DNA of 40,603 nt from Puniceicoccaceae bacterium (GTDB taxonomy: Bacteria > Verrucomicrobiota > Verrucomicrobiia > Opitutales > JAFGAQ01). Each line of letters starts with the position of its first letter. The stretch's first letter is position 1. The translations under genes and the position numbers were made by a program. The notes beneath the pieces were generated by a model. That model was not told where the DNA came from and made no database searches. It saw only the letters and a list, made by a program, of their open reading frames with translations. Positions 16,757 through 26,587 of this stretch are shown here, one piece after another. The stretch covers positions 1-40,603 of the forward strand of contig JBEGIR010000039.1 in assembly GCA_040224245.1 (NCBI GenBank). Reading direction: 5' to 3'.

Positions 16757-16791
16757 AAAATCGAGGTTCACGCCGAACCTCGATTTTATTT
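16757..16791 (+). terminator. Intrinsic terminator between the TonB receptor and the PepSY gene
   Basis: Perfect 13-bp stem (16757-16769 with 16775-16787), 5-base loop ACGCC, followed by TTTTATTTTG. It is 46 bases past the receptor stop and 24 bases before the PepSY-TM start, so downstream expression needs readthrough or a promoter within this short gap. Confidence 0.88.
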
Positions 16792-16815
16792 TGCTCCCAT
16801 CCCCACATCGCTCAC

Positions 16816-17967
16816 ATGAGAAAAATTCTGCTTTGGATTCACCTGATTTCGGGCGTCAGCTGCGGACTCTTCATTGCCATGATGTGCGCCACTGGCATCG
16901 CCATCGCCTTCAAGCAGGACATTCTGAACTGGATCGACCGTCCAGTGACTCATCTTTCCGAAAGCTCCCAAACTGGCGAACGCCACAGTGCTGACGCCGT
17001 GCTCGCCTGGCTGGCGCAATACCATGCTGACCTGGAATTCGAATACCTGGAAATTCCGGCTGACCCACTGCGCGCCTACACGGTGTATGATTCGCACTAC
17101 GACCCTTCTTACATCAACCCGTATGCGCTCGAGCTGATCGAAGCGCCCTCTCACACCGCGCACCACCTGTTGCACACTCTCGAGACATGGCACCGCTTTG
17201 CAGGCCTTCAGGGCGAACACTGGTTCGTGGGTCGACTCATCAATGGCACTGCCAATCTGATGTTTGTGGTTCTCTGTCTCACGGGTTTGGTGCTCTGGTT
17301 CCCTCGTCGCTGGCGGTGGCGTCTCTTGCGGCAGAATCTGCAGCTCAACTCCAAGGCACGACGCGCGGCGCGCCGACGCAACCAGCATCAGGTCTTTGGT
17401 TTCTGGAGTTTTCCCGTGCTGCTGTTGCTCGCCGCCACGGGTGTTGTAATCTCCTTCGAGTGGGCACACAAACTGGTGTTCGTGCTGGCCGGTGAAACCC
17501 CATCACAGCACCGCACCTTCCGCATGCTCATGCTCGAACCGCCTGAAGTGGATGCAGAAATAACCCAACACGCTGAACGTCCGCTCTTCCAAACAACACT
17601 TCAGTCCGTTGCAGCACAATTTCCCGACTGGACGGCGGTCGAGTTTCAGTTGCCACCTGCTGGGGAGCGAACAAATCCCAAAGAACCACTCACGCTCTAC
17701 ATTCACCGACCGTCCGGGTTTGTGACGAAGGGTCTCGTTTTTGCTCATGCACACCCAGTAACCGGCGAGCTGATGCAGGTCACGCAATGGCACGAGCGCA
17801 GTCGCGGCATTCGGGCGCGAGTATGGGTGCGCTTCCTGCACACTGGCGAAGCGTTTGGATTTTTGGGGAAACTCGTTGCATCCCTCGCCTGCACAGCGGG
17901 TCTGATACTGGTTTACACCGGATTCGCACTCGCGCTTCAGCGATGGAAGCGTTCCCGTGCACCGTGA
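16816..17967 (+). CDS. PepSY-associated TM protein, putative inner-membrane metal-chelate reductase
   Basis: 383 residues with four membrane segments: residues 5-30 (LWIHLISGVSCGLFIAMMC), about 140-165 (LINGTANLMFVVLCLTGLVLWF, followed by the basic RRWRWR), about 195-220 (FWSFPVLLLLAATGVVISF) and 350-378. The periplasmic PepSY-type loops lie between segments 1 and 2 and 3 and 4. Conserved histidines at the membrane faces (H9, HHLLHTLETWH, H197) are suited to bind haem. Members such as FoxB and PiuB-like proteins help reduce ferric siderophores. It follows the TonB receptor but is separated from it by a terminator. The product begins 6 bases after the poly-T tract region, and no strong ribosome binding site is visible. 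Confidence 0.88.
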   Translation: MRKILLWIHLISGVSCGLFIAMMCATGIAIAFKQDILNWIDRPVTHLSESSQTGERHSADAVLAWLAQYHADLEFEYLEIPADPLRAYTVYDSHYDPSYINPYALELIEAPSHTAHHLLHTLETWHRFAGLQGEHWFVGRLINGTANLMFVVLCLTGLVLWFPRRWRWRLLRQNLQLNSKARRAARRRNQHQVFGFWSFPVLLLLAATGVVISFEWAHKLVFVLAGETPSQHRTFRMLMLEPPEVDAEITQHAERPLFQTTLQSVAAQFPDWTAVEFQLPPAGERTNPKEPLTLYIHRPSGFVTKGLVFAHAHPVTGELMQVTQWHERSRGIRARVWVRFLHTGEAFGFLGKLVASLACTAGLILVYTGFALALQRWKRSRAP

Positions 17968-18039
17968 AGAGAATGCATGACCCGGTTCAATGGATTAAAA
18001 CGAAAACATCTGCGATGACGTGGGATGTAACTTGCAAAT

Positions 18040-18066
18040 TTGACAACTCGCTATCATTGCTATCAA
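18040..18066 (+). promoter_or_regulatory. Possible sigma-70-type promoter of the toxin-antitoxin pair
   Basis: TTGACA at 18040-18045, a 15-base spacer and TATCAA at 18061-18066, ending 9 bases before the antitoxin ATG at 18076. The -35 is perfect, the -10 matches at 4 of 6 and the spacer is short, so the transcript would be nearly leaderless. Confidence 0.4.
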
Positions 18067-18075
18067 CTAGTCTAC

Positions 18076-18324
18076 ATGGCACAGTTACTGGTCAGAAATG
18101 TGGAAGATTCACTGGTGCGCAAACTGAAGCGTCGTGCCAAGGAGCGGGGAGTTTCTGCGGAGGAGGAACACCGACGCATTCTTGCCGAATCGCTCGCTCG
18201 CAATGAGAAGAAGCGTCCGTCGCTGATCGGGTTCCTGATGTCTGACGAAGGAACGGTAGCTCCTGAAATAGAATTGGAACTGACCCGGGTCCGCAGGTTG
18301 GAATCACGGAACACCGGGTTCTGA
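18076..18324 (+). CDS. FitA/VapB-like ribbon-helix-helix antitoxin
   Basis: 82 residues from the ATG at 18076; the frame starting at 18040 would include the predicted promoter. The start MAQLLVRNVEDSLVRKLKRRAKERGVSAEEEHRRIL is the typical FitA-type DNA-binding strand and two helices. The tail (LIGFLMSDEG...ELTRVRRLESRNTGF) would wrap around the toxin and block its active site. Its TGA overlaps the toxin ATG by one base (TGATG), so the two are translationally coupled. The pair probably autoregulates. Confidence 0.88.
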   Translation: MAQLLVRNVEDSLVRKLKRRAKERGVSAEEEHRRILAESLARNEKKRPSLIGFLMSDEGTVAPEIELELTRVRRLESRNTGF

Positions 18325-18740
18325 TGGCCTTTCTTCTCGATACGAATGTGCTCAGTGAACTCCGGCGCAGCTCCAAATGCGAACCACAGGTTTGGGCTTG
18401 GGCACAGTCCGTTGGGGACCGGTCCAGCTACATCAGTGTGCTTTCACTGGGTGAGATTCGCAAAGGGATCGAAGTGCTGCGTCGACGATCTCCCGAGCAG
18501 GTTTCTGCTTTTGAGTCTTGGATTGAAAAGCTAACTGCAGCTTACGAAGACTGTATTCTACCCATATCGGAGGAGGTGGCCGAACATTGGGGACGTCTCG
18601 ACGCCATGCGAAATCTCCCGGTCATCGATGGCCTGCTTGCTGCAACGGCGCTCCACTATCGACTCACCATCGTCACCCGAAACATCCATAATTTTCCAGA
18701 CGATATGCAACTACTCAACCCATGGGACTTCTCTTCGTGA
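18324..18740 (+). CDS. FitB/VapC-like PIN-domain toxin
   Basis: 138 residues, the usual length. The catalytic acidic residues of the PIN fold are present: D6 ([10 protein letters not shown]), E44 ([10 protein letters not shown]), D102 ([10 protein letters not shown]), and the TRNIHNF motif at 118-124. Such enzymes cleave RNA, often tRNA, when freed of their antitoxin. The start overlaps the stop of the antitoxin gene. FumC begins 73 bases downstream on the same strand, so toxin transcription may read into it. Confidence 0.92.
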   Translation: MAFLLDTNVLSELRRSSKCEPQVWAWAQSVGDRSSYISVLSLGEIRKGIEVLRRRSPEQVSAFESWIEKLTAAYEDCILPISEEVAEHWGRLDAMRNLPVIDGLLAATALHYRLTIVTRNIHNFPDDMQLLNPWDFSS

Positions 18741-18813
18741 GCTGCAAAAGCAAGATGCAGCTGCCGTTCCAAGTCCATCGAAAACACGCGTTAACTTTTC
18801 ACCGCGATTGCTC

Positions 18814-20208
18814 ATGAACACCCGTATCGAAACCGACACAATGGGTCCCATTGAGGTTCCCGCCGACAAACTCTGGGGCGCCCAGACACAGCGCTCGATC
18901 GAATGCTTCCCCATTGGACCAGCCGGTTCGATGCCAGGCGAGATCATCCGCGCCTTTGGGATTCTGAAAAAAGCAGCCGCACTCACCAACCTGGAACTCG
19001 GAGCACTGGAGCAGGACAAATGTGATCTCATCTGCCGGGTCTGCGACGAAATCATCGCTGGCGATCTCGCCGATCACTTCCCACTGGTTGTCTGGCAGAC
19101 GGGATCGGGCACCCAGTCCAACATGAATTGCAACGAGGTCATCGCGAACCGCGCCCATGTGATGGAAGGCAAGGAACTCGGAGTGGGTAAGCGCACCGTC
19201 CATCCCAACGATGATGTCAACCGCTCACAGTCCTCAAACGACACCTTTCCCACCGCGATGCACATCGCTGCCTACAACACACTCGTGCGGCATACGATTC
19301 CCAGTATCGAACACCTCAAACAAACACTCGAAAGCAAGTCCGGACAGATGCACGACGTGGTTAAGATCGGGCGCACCCACTGGATGGATGCGACCCCGTT
19401 GACGCTCGGGCAGGAATTTTCCGGCTACGTCTCACAGCTCGAGCATGGTCTGGCAGCATTGCATCGCACCCTTGATCACCTGTCCGAACTTGCGCTCGGC
19501 GGCACCGCCGTAGGCACGGGTCTGAATGCACCGCAGGGCTACGCCGAGCGTGTGTCCGAGCACATTGCCCATCTCACCGGGTTGCCCTTCATCACCGCGC
19601 GAAACAAGTTCGAATCCCTTGCGGCACACGACGCCATCGTGGAGTCCCACGGAGCACTGAAGCAGCTCGCAGTCAGTCTGATGAAAATCGCCAATGATAT
19701 TCGCATGCTTGCGTCGGGACCGCGTTCCGGGATCGGGGAAATTACGATTCCCGCCAACGAACCGGGTTCTTCCATCATGCCCGGCAAGGTCAACCCCACG
19801 CAGGTGGAAGCATTGACCATGGTCTGCTGTCAGGTCATGGGCAACGATGTCACCATTTCAGTCGCCGGGTCCAATGGGCACTTCGAGCTCAATGTGTTCA
19901 AACCCGTCATGATTCACGCCTTCCTGCAGTCTGCCAATCTTCTCGGCGACGCCTGCAAGGCCTTCAACGACTTCTGCGCAGTCGGCATCGAACCCAACCA
20001 CGCCCGAATTCAACAACACCTGCAAAACTCCCTGATGCTCGTCACTGCACTCAATCCCCACATTGGCTATGAAAACGCCGCCAAAATTGCAAAAAAGGCC
20101 CACGCCGAAAACCTCACTCTTAAAGAAGCCGCTCTCGCCCTCAAACTGCTGACCGAACAACAGTTCGATGAGTGGGTGAACCCGCTGCATATGACGGGGC
20201 AGGACTAG
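18814..20208 (+). CDS. fumC: Class II fumarate hydratase
   Basis: 464 residues from the ATG at 18814, giving the class II start [16 protein letters not shown]...LWGAQTQRS. It interconverts fumarate and malate in the TCA cycle, cytoplasmic, without an Fe-S cluster. Conserved segments: [36 protein letters not shown], a histidine region [20 protein letters not shown], and the superfamily signature [11 protein letters not shown] with the catalytic serine at S319-S320. An iron-independent fumarase near an NO-response block would survive Fe-S damage, but such placement may be chance. The stop overlaps the stop of the convergent methyltransferase by 4 bases. Confidence 0.97.
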   Translation: MNTRIETDTMGPIEVPADKLWGAQTQRSIECFPIGPAGSMPGEIIRAFGILKKAAALTNLELGALEQDKCDLICRVCDEIIAGDLADHFPLVVWQTGSGTQSNMNCNEVIANRAHVMEGKELGVGKRTVHPNDDVNRSQSSNDTFPTAMHIAAYNTLVRHTIPSIEHLKQTLESKSGQMHDVVKIGRTHWMDATPLTLGQEFSGYVSQLEHGLAALHRTLDHLSELALGGTAVGTGLNAPQGYAERVSEHIAHLTGLPFITARNKFESLAAHDAIVESHGALKQLAVSLMKIANDIRMLASGPRSGIGEITIPANEPGSSIMPGKVNPTQVEALTMVCCQVMGNDVTISVAGSNGHFELNVFKPVMIHAFLQSANLLGDACKAFNDFCAVGIEPNHARIQQHLQNSLMLVTALNPHIGYENAAKIAKKAHAENLTLKEAALALKLLTEQQFDEWVNPLHMTGQD

Positions 20209-21050
20209 CTGAGTCGGGCAACGAGGGTATAGCTGGCGGCCAGTCGCCGTGGATTTTCCTTCAACCTCCACTCCCCAGTCTCTGCCACTGGCTCAAACTC
20301 ATCGGCCAGCGGGTTCCAGGGCACGCTGTCGTGTTCCTCAAACACCTCGATTTCAAAACCCTCCTGCCAGAGCGCATTGAAGATCTCGGCCAGTCCATGA
20401 TTGAAACTGATACTCAGGGGAGCACCTACCTCTCCCGTTCCTTCGTAGCTGTGGGTCTCTTCAAATGCGATTCCACGCCCCTCGAAATAATCGTACAGGA
20501 TTTCAATCACCCCATCCGGTCGTGACTCTCCGACAGACCACAGCATCGGGTGCCCCTCACGTAAGAAGAGAAATCCACCCGGCTTGAACAGTGTCCGCAC
20601 GACAGACGCCCACTGCCGTATGTTTGGCAGCCAGCAAAGGGCACCGATCCCGGTATAGATGAAATCAAATCCCGCACCGACTTTCGCATTGCTCAGGGCT
20701 TCCAGCGCACGATAAACCTCACCCTGCACATAGGTCACACCCGCTTTCAACTCCGCATCCAATGCCCGCGCCGCCTGGATCGCAGCTGGCGAAAAGTCCA
20801 GACCTGTCATCAATGCTCCCATGCGGGATAACGAGATGGTGTCGGTTCCGATGTGGCACTGCAGGTGAAGCCCGCGCAGTCCACGTATTTCGGGAAGTCT
20901 TGGCTGGTCAAATGCAACCACCTTCGAGATGAAATTTGGATCCGAGCGGAAGCGGTCCAGATCATAGCCCTGAAGGTGCAGGGGAACCCGCGAATCCCAG
21001 TTGGCCCGATTGATCGATAGATAGTCGTCTGGTTGACTCATGCCGCTCAT
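20205..21050 (-). CDS. Class I SAM-dependent methyltransferase
   Basis: 281 residues (ATG at 21050; an in-frame ATG at 21041 is an alternative). The SAM-binding signature is [35 protein letters not shown] (about residues 61-95), followed by [42 protein letters not shown]. The variant LQCHIGTDT in place of the usual Gly-rich loop marks a small subfamily of uncharacterised methyltransferases. The acceptor cannot be told. The C-terminal part ([22 protein letters not shown]) is typical of the same subgroup. It converges on fumC with overlapping stops and is divergent from the hybrid kinase. Confidence 0.88.
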   Translation of the reverse strand: MSGMSQPDDYLSINRANWDSRVPLHLQGYDLDRFRSDPNFISKVVAFDQPRLPEIRGLRGLHLQCHIGTDTISLSRMGALMTGLDFSPAAIQAARALDAELKAGVTYVQGEVYRALEALSNAKVGAGFDFIYTGIGALCWLPNIRQWASVVRTLFKPGGFLFLREGHPMLWSVGESRPDGVIEILYDYFEGRGIAFEETHSYEGTGEVGAPLSISFNHGLAEIFNALWQEGFEIEVFEEHDSVPWNPLADEFEPVAETGEWRLKENPRRLAASYTLVARLS

Positions 21051-21300
21051 GTTGAAGGCTATCGTTGTTCAATTCAACTGGCATCGTCATCAATTGCAGT
21101 GTGAGGCTGCACGTGCCATGCTCTGCAAGGTTGCCACCCAACCCAGCGTTGAAAACTGACAAGTCCGCCTTAAGCTAACCCTGATTTGAGACGATAAGAT
21201 GAATTCTTGATGCGATCGCTTTCCACATCTCCAGTCGTACTGAACTCATTCCGTATGCTGTCGCCAGTTGGTATTCCGGCTGCTGGTGTGTTCCCTTGAC

Positions 21301-24084
21301 ATGAAATCACTCCTTCCCTTCCTCGCAGCGGGTTGCATGTACGCGCTGACCGCCCACCTGACACATTTTTTTGCGGTAGACCCGATTAACTATCTCCCCG
21401 TGTGGCCAGCCGCAGGGGTAGCCTTGCTCTTTGTGGCGCGATTTGGGGCAAGCGCAGTAGCAGGTGTTTTTGCGGGAAGTCTGTTTTCCGTACTCTATTA
21501 TGCAATTCGCGCAGGCGATCAGCATTATTTGGATGTTCCGCTGCTATGGATGGGTATGGCACTCGGCAACGCGCTACAGGCCTGGATCTGTTATCGAACC
21601 CTGCGTCCCACGCTGGAGAATCCCGCCAAACTGACGATCCGTTTTCACACCCCCTGGCTGATCCTGAGGTCTGGCGTGCTGATTCCCATCTGTATTGCCG
21701 TGATCATCATCCTGAACATCCACTTTAATGGACGATTGACACTTCGGGATGTGCCGCTGGTTGCATTCATCTGGGCCACAGGCAACTCCTTGGGCATTCT
21801 CTCCATGATTCCGCTTCTTTTCGCGCTGAACACCACGCGCAACCGTCGTCCTCAGGCCGTCAAGCAGCTGGTCACCGGGATCGGTGCATTCGTGGGAGTC
21901 TTTGTGGTGCTTTTTGTGTTCAGTCTGGTTGTGCGTCAGGATATCGAGCGCCTGCATCAGGCACTGGAGGAAAAACAACGCTTTCTGGTGAACTCCATGG
22001 AAGTGGAATTTGGGGATATCCTCGAGGATCTCTCCCTGCTCAACGTTCCCTACCTCTACGACTCCCTGCTCGAGAATCGGGACAACTTTGCCAAGCTTGC
22101 CGCTCCCATCCTGCAGCATAACCCGTCCCTGATTGCACTGGCACTCATCCATCCGCTGTTGCCACATGAGATTGCATCCTTCGAGCAGGAGTTGAGCACG
22201 CATTTTGATTGGCCGGTATCATGCTGGTATCTTGATTCCCAAAACCAGCGGCAACCCTGCAACACGGACGAACCTGTGCTTGCTGTCAGCCGAATCGAAC
22301 CGAGTGCGTTTGCACCCCACGCGCTCGGCATGGATGTGCTGCGCATTCCCTCTGCAGCACCAGCGGCAAAGCGTGCCCTACAAAGCGGGAAGGCACAAAT
22401 CGTACAGTCGTTCAGCATGCATGCAGGTGCACCCAGAAACGCTGACACGGTTGTTTTTCTACCCAGTGGAACGTGGGATTTCCAGTACGATGGAGCGTCC
22501 AGCCGCACCTTGCTGATGTCCGCTGCTTACGACAGCACTTCGATGCTATTCAACTATTTCCAGAAAATCCAGGAATCCGACATCGTCGTCAAACTTCACG
22601 ACATCACTGAAGGTGCCCCCAGTTTTGTTGGTGCCATCGAGCAGGACCGCATGCTCAGCGAACAGGAGGCAAACCAACACATTGCCGGGGTCAACAAAGC
22701 TCACGATCTCTATGTCATTCAAACTCCCATCCACATTCTTGACCGACAATGGCAGGTCACGTTTGTCGTGGATGAATCATACTACAAGCGTCGCGTCTCC
22801 AATGCCTCGGTGCTGACCACCGTCGGAGGATTTCTCCTGATCCTTTGGTTCAGCTACTACTACCTGCAAAATGAACGCTCGTTTCACCGCATTGAAACCC
22901 TTGTGGAACAACGCACCGAGGAACTTGAAGAAGCCAAAAATCAGGCCGAAGCCTCTGCAAAGGCAAAAGCAGACTTCCTCGCCGTGATGAGTCACGAGAT
23001 CCGCACACCCATGAACGGAATTTTTGGAGCAAGCGAGCTGCTGCAATCCGCCAATCTGCCACCCTCCGAGCGCGAGCTGACGCAAATCATCCACAAGAGC
23101 ACACGCTCGCTGCTCACTCTGATCAATGATATCCTCGATTTCTCAAAACTCGAAGCGGGCAAGTCCAATCTCAAGCTGCAGCCCACAAACCTTGCCACGG
23201 TCTGTACTGATGCAGTGGAAACCCTGCGCACCATGGCAGAGTCCAAGGGTCTCGAGCTGCAATGGATACCGCCCGAAGGCGAACCGGTGCTCGTGTGGTG
23301 CGATGGCAACCGCATCTCACAAATCCTCTTCAATCTCATCGGCAATGCCATCAAGTTTACCGACTCCGGTCATATTTCCCTCCGTCTCCACACCCAAATG
23401 CATGGCGAACAATGCAGGGTAAACCTGGTGATTGAGGATACAGGTATTGGAATCCCCGAAGCATTCCAGTCCAGTCTGTTTCAGGCCTTCACTCAGGCCG
23501 ATTCCAGTTTCACGCGCAAACATGAGGGGACAGGCCTTGGTCTCGCGATCTGCCATCGCCTCACCCAGCTGATGGGAGGTCGCATTGACTTCGAAAGTGC
23601 ATCCGGCAAGGGCACACGCTTCGAACTTGAGTTTGACCTGGACGTTGCCAGCGAGCTTCCCGGTACCCACAAACCTGCTGAGAGCGCACCCATGCTCCAC
23701 TCCGGCAATCGCGTTCTCCTGGTAGAGGACAACCGCGTCAACCAGCGCATCGGATCGCTCATCCTTGAGCGCGAGGGCTACGAGGTGCAAATCGCCGAAG
23801 ACGGAGAGCAAGCGATCAAGCTGATCCGTGAACACCCTTACGATGCCGTACTGATGGATTGTGGTCTGCCCAAGCTCGATGGATATGCCTGCACACGCAT
23901 CATTCGTGAGGAATTACAGCTGAACGACTTGCCCATCATCGCATTGACCGCCCACGCTCTCGCTGGCGATGCCGAAAAATGCTTCAACGCTGGCATGAAC
24001 GCCTATCTCAGCAAACCCCTGCAGCGGGATCTGCTGCTCGAAACCCTTGCCAGATTTCTCAAACCCACTCAAACCCAAACCTGA
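21301..24084 (+). CDS. Hybrid sensor histidine kinase: MASE1, CHASE-like, HisKA, HATPase, REC
   Basis: 927 residues from the ATG at 21301; the frame upstream to 21268 is less likely. Residues 1-215 are a MASE1-type multi-helix membrane sensor (LPVWPAAGVALLFVARFG). About 215-500 form a periplasmic CHASE-like domain (FLVNSMEVEFGDILEDLSLLNVPYL; VIQTPIHILDRQWQVTFVVD), then a membrane helix (TTVGGFLLILWFSYYYL) and a coiled coil. HisKA has phospho-acceptor H565 (FLAVMSHEIRTPMNG). HATPase has NLIGNAIKF, DTGIGIP and GTGLGLA. REC holds D853 in VLMDCGLPKLDG and the switch K in LSKPL. No output domain is attached, so it would act through an Hpt or separate regulator. Its TGA overlaps the ATG of the TonB receptor. 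Confidence 0.93.
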   Translation: MKSLLPFLAAGCMYALTAHLTHFFAVDPINYLPVWPAAGVALLFVARFGASAVAGVFAGSLFSVLYYAIRAGDQHYLDVPLLWMGMALGNALQAWICYRTLRPTLENPAKLTIRFHTPWLILRSGVLIPICIAVIIILNIHFNGRLTLRDVPLVAFIWATGNSLGILSMIPLLFALNTTRNRRPQAVKQLVTGIGAFVGVFVVLFVFSLVVRQDIERLHQALEEKQRFLVNSMEVEFGDILEDLSLLNVPYLYDSLLENRDNFAKLAAPILQHNPSLIALALIHPLLPHEIASFEQELSTHFDWPVSCWYLDSQNQRQPCNTDEPVLAVSRIEPSAFAPHALGMDVLRIPSAAPAAKRALQSGKAQIVQSFSMHAGAPRNADTVVFLPSGTWDFQYDGASSRTLLMSAAYDSTSMLFNYFQKIQESDIVVKLHDITEGAPSFVGAIEQDRMLSEQEANQHIAGVNKAHDLYVIQTPIHILDRQWQVTFVVDESYYKRRVSNASVLTTVGGFLLILWFSYYYLQNERSFHRIETLVEQRTEELEEAKNQAEASAKAKADFLAVMSHEIRTPMNGIFGASELLQSANLPPSERELTQIIHKSTRSLLTLINDILDFSKLEAGKSNLKLQPTNLATVCTDAVETLRTMAESKGLELQWIPPEGEPVLVWCDGNRISQILFNLIGNAIKFTDSGHISLRLHTQMHGEQCRVNLVIEDTGIGIPEAFQSSLFQAFTQADSSFTRKHEGTGLGLAICHRLTQLMGGRIDFESASGKGTRFELEFDLDVASELPGTHKPAESAPMLHSGNRVLLVEDNRVNQRIGSLILEREGYEVQIAEDGEQAIKLIREHPYDAVLMDCGLPKLDGYACTRIIREELQLNDLPIIALTAHALAGDAEKCFNAGMNAYLSKPLQRDLLLETLARFLKPTQTQT

Positions 24085-26504
24085 TGCCTCGTGCCATGCG
24101 ACCCTTTGGTATTTTCACCCTGCTAACCTTCCTGAGCTTTCCGCTCACGCATACCGTCGCGCTGGACTCCGCTGAACCGGAACCCATCCACACGCTCGAC
24201 ACGGTGATCATTGAGGGCATTCGGAGCGAAGAGACCGTTGTGCCCAGCGGCCAGCGTTTCCAGTCGGCCTACGGGGCATCCCTCGAAATTGTCGACACCC
24301 CGCGCAATGTGACCGTGATCTCTCGCGAACAACTCAATGACGTGCATGTGCTCGATGTGCGCGACTTCAGCAAACTCACTGCCAGTTCCTATACCCCAAG
24401 CAATTTTGGAGCGCCCGCCACGCCAAGCATTCGCACGCTCAGTGCCGATGTGCTGGTGAATGGCATGCGTCGCGGACTCACCAGCAATGGCAACGGACTA
24501 CCAATCAACTTCAATTCTGTCGAAGGAGTTGCCATCGTCAAGGGTCCGCCCACTGCAAGCTACGGAGTGTCCCAGTATGTGGGCGGATACGTCGACCTGC
24601 AGACCAAGCGACCCATTTTCACGCAGTTTCAGGGCAGCCTGAGCGCTACCGTTGGCATGTTTGAACAGCGACGCTGGATGCTCGATGCGGGCGGTCCGCT
24701 CAGTGAGCAAGTGGCCTACCGCATCAGTTACTCGGGGGAAGCGTCCGGCAGTTACTATGAGTTCGGAAAAAAGAATACCCAGGCCCTTTACGGAGCCGTT
24801 ACCTGGCTCAAGAGCGATGACTGGGTCATCGAGTTCAATGCCGAATTCTTTCAGGCCGACTACACGGAAAATTTTGGCTGGAATCGTCCCACGCAGGACC
24901 TGATCGACCACGGTCTCTACCTTCCCAATGCGGGCAGCGACACCGACTACCTCGCGTTCATCTCCTCGCTGCAGGGAAGTGGAAACGCTGTGCCGCTCGG
25001 TGAACCCGTCAAGCTCAGCCGCCGCAAGCGTCTGCTCGCACCCGGCGACGACTCATTCGGCACACACGTTTCCGCCCAGGTGATTTCCCGCTACCGAGCA
25101 AGCACCGACCTGATGATCGTGAACAACACTGCGTTCAACTGGATTTCACGCGACACGTTTTCCTCCTACCACTATTCCGAGGTCATCCGCAGCAGCTGGG
25201 CACTGGACAACCGCACGGAGCTTCAACTGCAGCGTCTGTTGGGCGGAGTGGAGCTTTTGAGCAACTCCGGACTACACCTGCGCGCCCAATACGTCGAAGC
25301 CTATAATGCGTATTGGGTCGAACCCGCCAGTGCATTTGATCTCACGCGCGATCCCGAAACAAGGCGCATCCCCGACAGTGCCATTTTCTGGGCCGAGCGT
25401 GTACCGGGTGAACCCGCACGCGGAACCCTCAATCACCGCTACACCAATGCCACCAACGGCGAAAGCGGCATCTCCAAAGTCTTTCAGTCAGGCCTCTTCA
25501 GCCAGCATTTTGTGCGATTCAGCGACGCCTTTTCCCTCGCTGCCGGAGTGCGGCTCGATCTGCTCGCCATCGATTATCACAACCCACTCTACGATCAGTT
25601 CGACCCAGGCGGCGATCCATCCCAATGGGACGACAAAACGCTGCACGGACTGCCCAACTGGAATATCAGCCCCATCTACAAGTTCAGTGAAAACATCAGC
25701 GCCTACGCCACTTATAACTACAGCCAGTCTACTGGTGTCGGCAATGGAGGGGGCCTCGTTGCCCCAACCTACGACCGCGATGGCGATGGCGTTCCAGATA
25801 GACAGACCTTTACCTCCACCTACCTGCATCGGGAGAGTGAGCTGTATGAAGCAGGCATGAAGTTCAACCTGTATGACAACCGTCTCTTCATCACCACCGC
25901 ACTCTATTCACAACACTATCTTCGCCCCTCGATCGGCGGCGGCGCACTGAAAACCGAGGTGGAGGGCTTCGAGTTGGAAACCACGCTGCAACCCAATCGG
26001 CATGTTTACCTCACTGCTTCCTACAGCTACACCCAGGCGAAGGAAATTCCAGAGTTTGTGGCCTCCGCCGGACCGATGGACAAGATCGCGAAAAACGGAG
26101 TGGCAATCACGCCCGCAAATGTGATCTTTCCACAAATCCTGGTACATAAACAGGGCACTCCCGAACACCTCTTCAACCTGCTCGCACGCTACAAGTGGGA
26201 TAACGGCATTGGCTTCTCCGCCAACCTCCTGATCACCAGTGAATACAACCTCTCCTACAACGGTGATGCATTTGCTCTCGTTCCCAGCTATGCTCCGATC
26301 CACATGCAAAGCGTGATCGTTCCCTGGCAGCACACCCTTGACATACAGCTCTTCTACCGCAGTGAACGCTTTGAAGCCTCCATCGTCGTGCTCAACGCCA
26401 CTGATCAGAAGAACTTCAGCCCGGCACACCCGGTCTATTCCGCCGACTCCGTCGTGGCAGAACTGCCCCTGCGCGTCGAGGGTACCGTGACATGGAAGTT
26501 CTGA
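24084..26504 (+). CDS. Siderophore-type TonB-dependent receptor, translationally coupled to a kinase
   Basis: 806 residues from the ATG at 24084, which overlaps the kinase stop (TGATG); an ATG at 24096 also fits. Signal peptide: MRPFGIFTLLTFLSFPLTHTVALDS. A TonB-box-like segment is IHTLDTVIIEGIRSEET. The plug includes VDTPRNVTVISREQL, VEGVAIVKGPPTASYGVSQYVGGYVDLQTKRP, resembling FhuE/FpvA-type siderophore receptors. The barrel ends EGTVTWKF. It contains an internal DxDxDG-type motif DRDGDGVPD that could bind calcium. There is no FecR-like gene, so the upstream kinase rather than a sigma/anti-sigma relay may control it. Two orphan genes follow at once downstream. Confidence 0.92.
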   Translation: MPRAMRPFGIFTLLTFLSFPLTHTVALDSAEPEPIHTLDTVIIEGIRSEETVVPSGQRFQSAYGASLEIVDTPRNVTVISREQLNDVHVLDVRDFSKLTASSYTPSNFGAPATPSIRTLSADVLVNGMRRGLTSNGNGLPINFNSVEGVAIVKGPPTASYGVSQYVGGYVDLQTKRPIFTQFQGSLSATVGMFEQRRWMLDAGGPLSEQVAYRISYSGEASGSYYEFGKKNTQALYGAVTWLKSDDWVIEFNAEFFQADYTENFGWNRPTQDLIDHGLYLPNAGSDTDYLAFISSLQGSGNAVPLGEPVKLSRRKRLLAPGDDSFGTHVSAQVISRYRASTDLMIVNNTAFNWISRDTFSSYHYSEVIRSSWALDNRTELQLQRLLGGVELLSNSGLHLRAQYVEAYNAYWVEPASAFDLTRDPETRRIPDSAIFWAERVPGEPARGTLNHRYTNATNGESGISKVFQSGLFSQHFVRFSDAFSLAAGVRLDLLAIDYHNPLYDQFDPGGDPSQWDDKTLHGLPNWNISPIYKFSENISAYATYNYSQSTGVGNGGGLVAPTYDRDGDGVPDRQTFTSTYLHRESELYEAGMKFNLYDNRLFITTALYSQHYLRPSIGGGALKTEVEGFELETTLQPNRHVYLTASYSYTQAKEIPEFVASAGPMDKIAKNGVAITPANVIFPQILVHKQGTPEHLFNLLARYKWDNGIGFSANLLITSEYNLSYNGDAFALVPSYAPIHMQSVIVPWQHTLDIQLFYRSERFEASIVVLNATDQKNFSPAHPVYSADSVVAELPLRVEGTVTWKF

Positions 26505-26587
26505 CCCCCAACATACCACCACAACCCCCTTTCATTTTCACCCATCTGACAACCCCGGCTCTGACCGGAATCAACCCCTTCGTTTCC

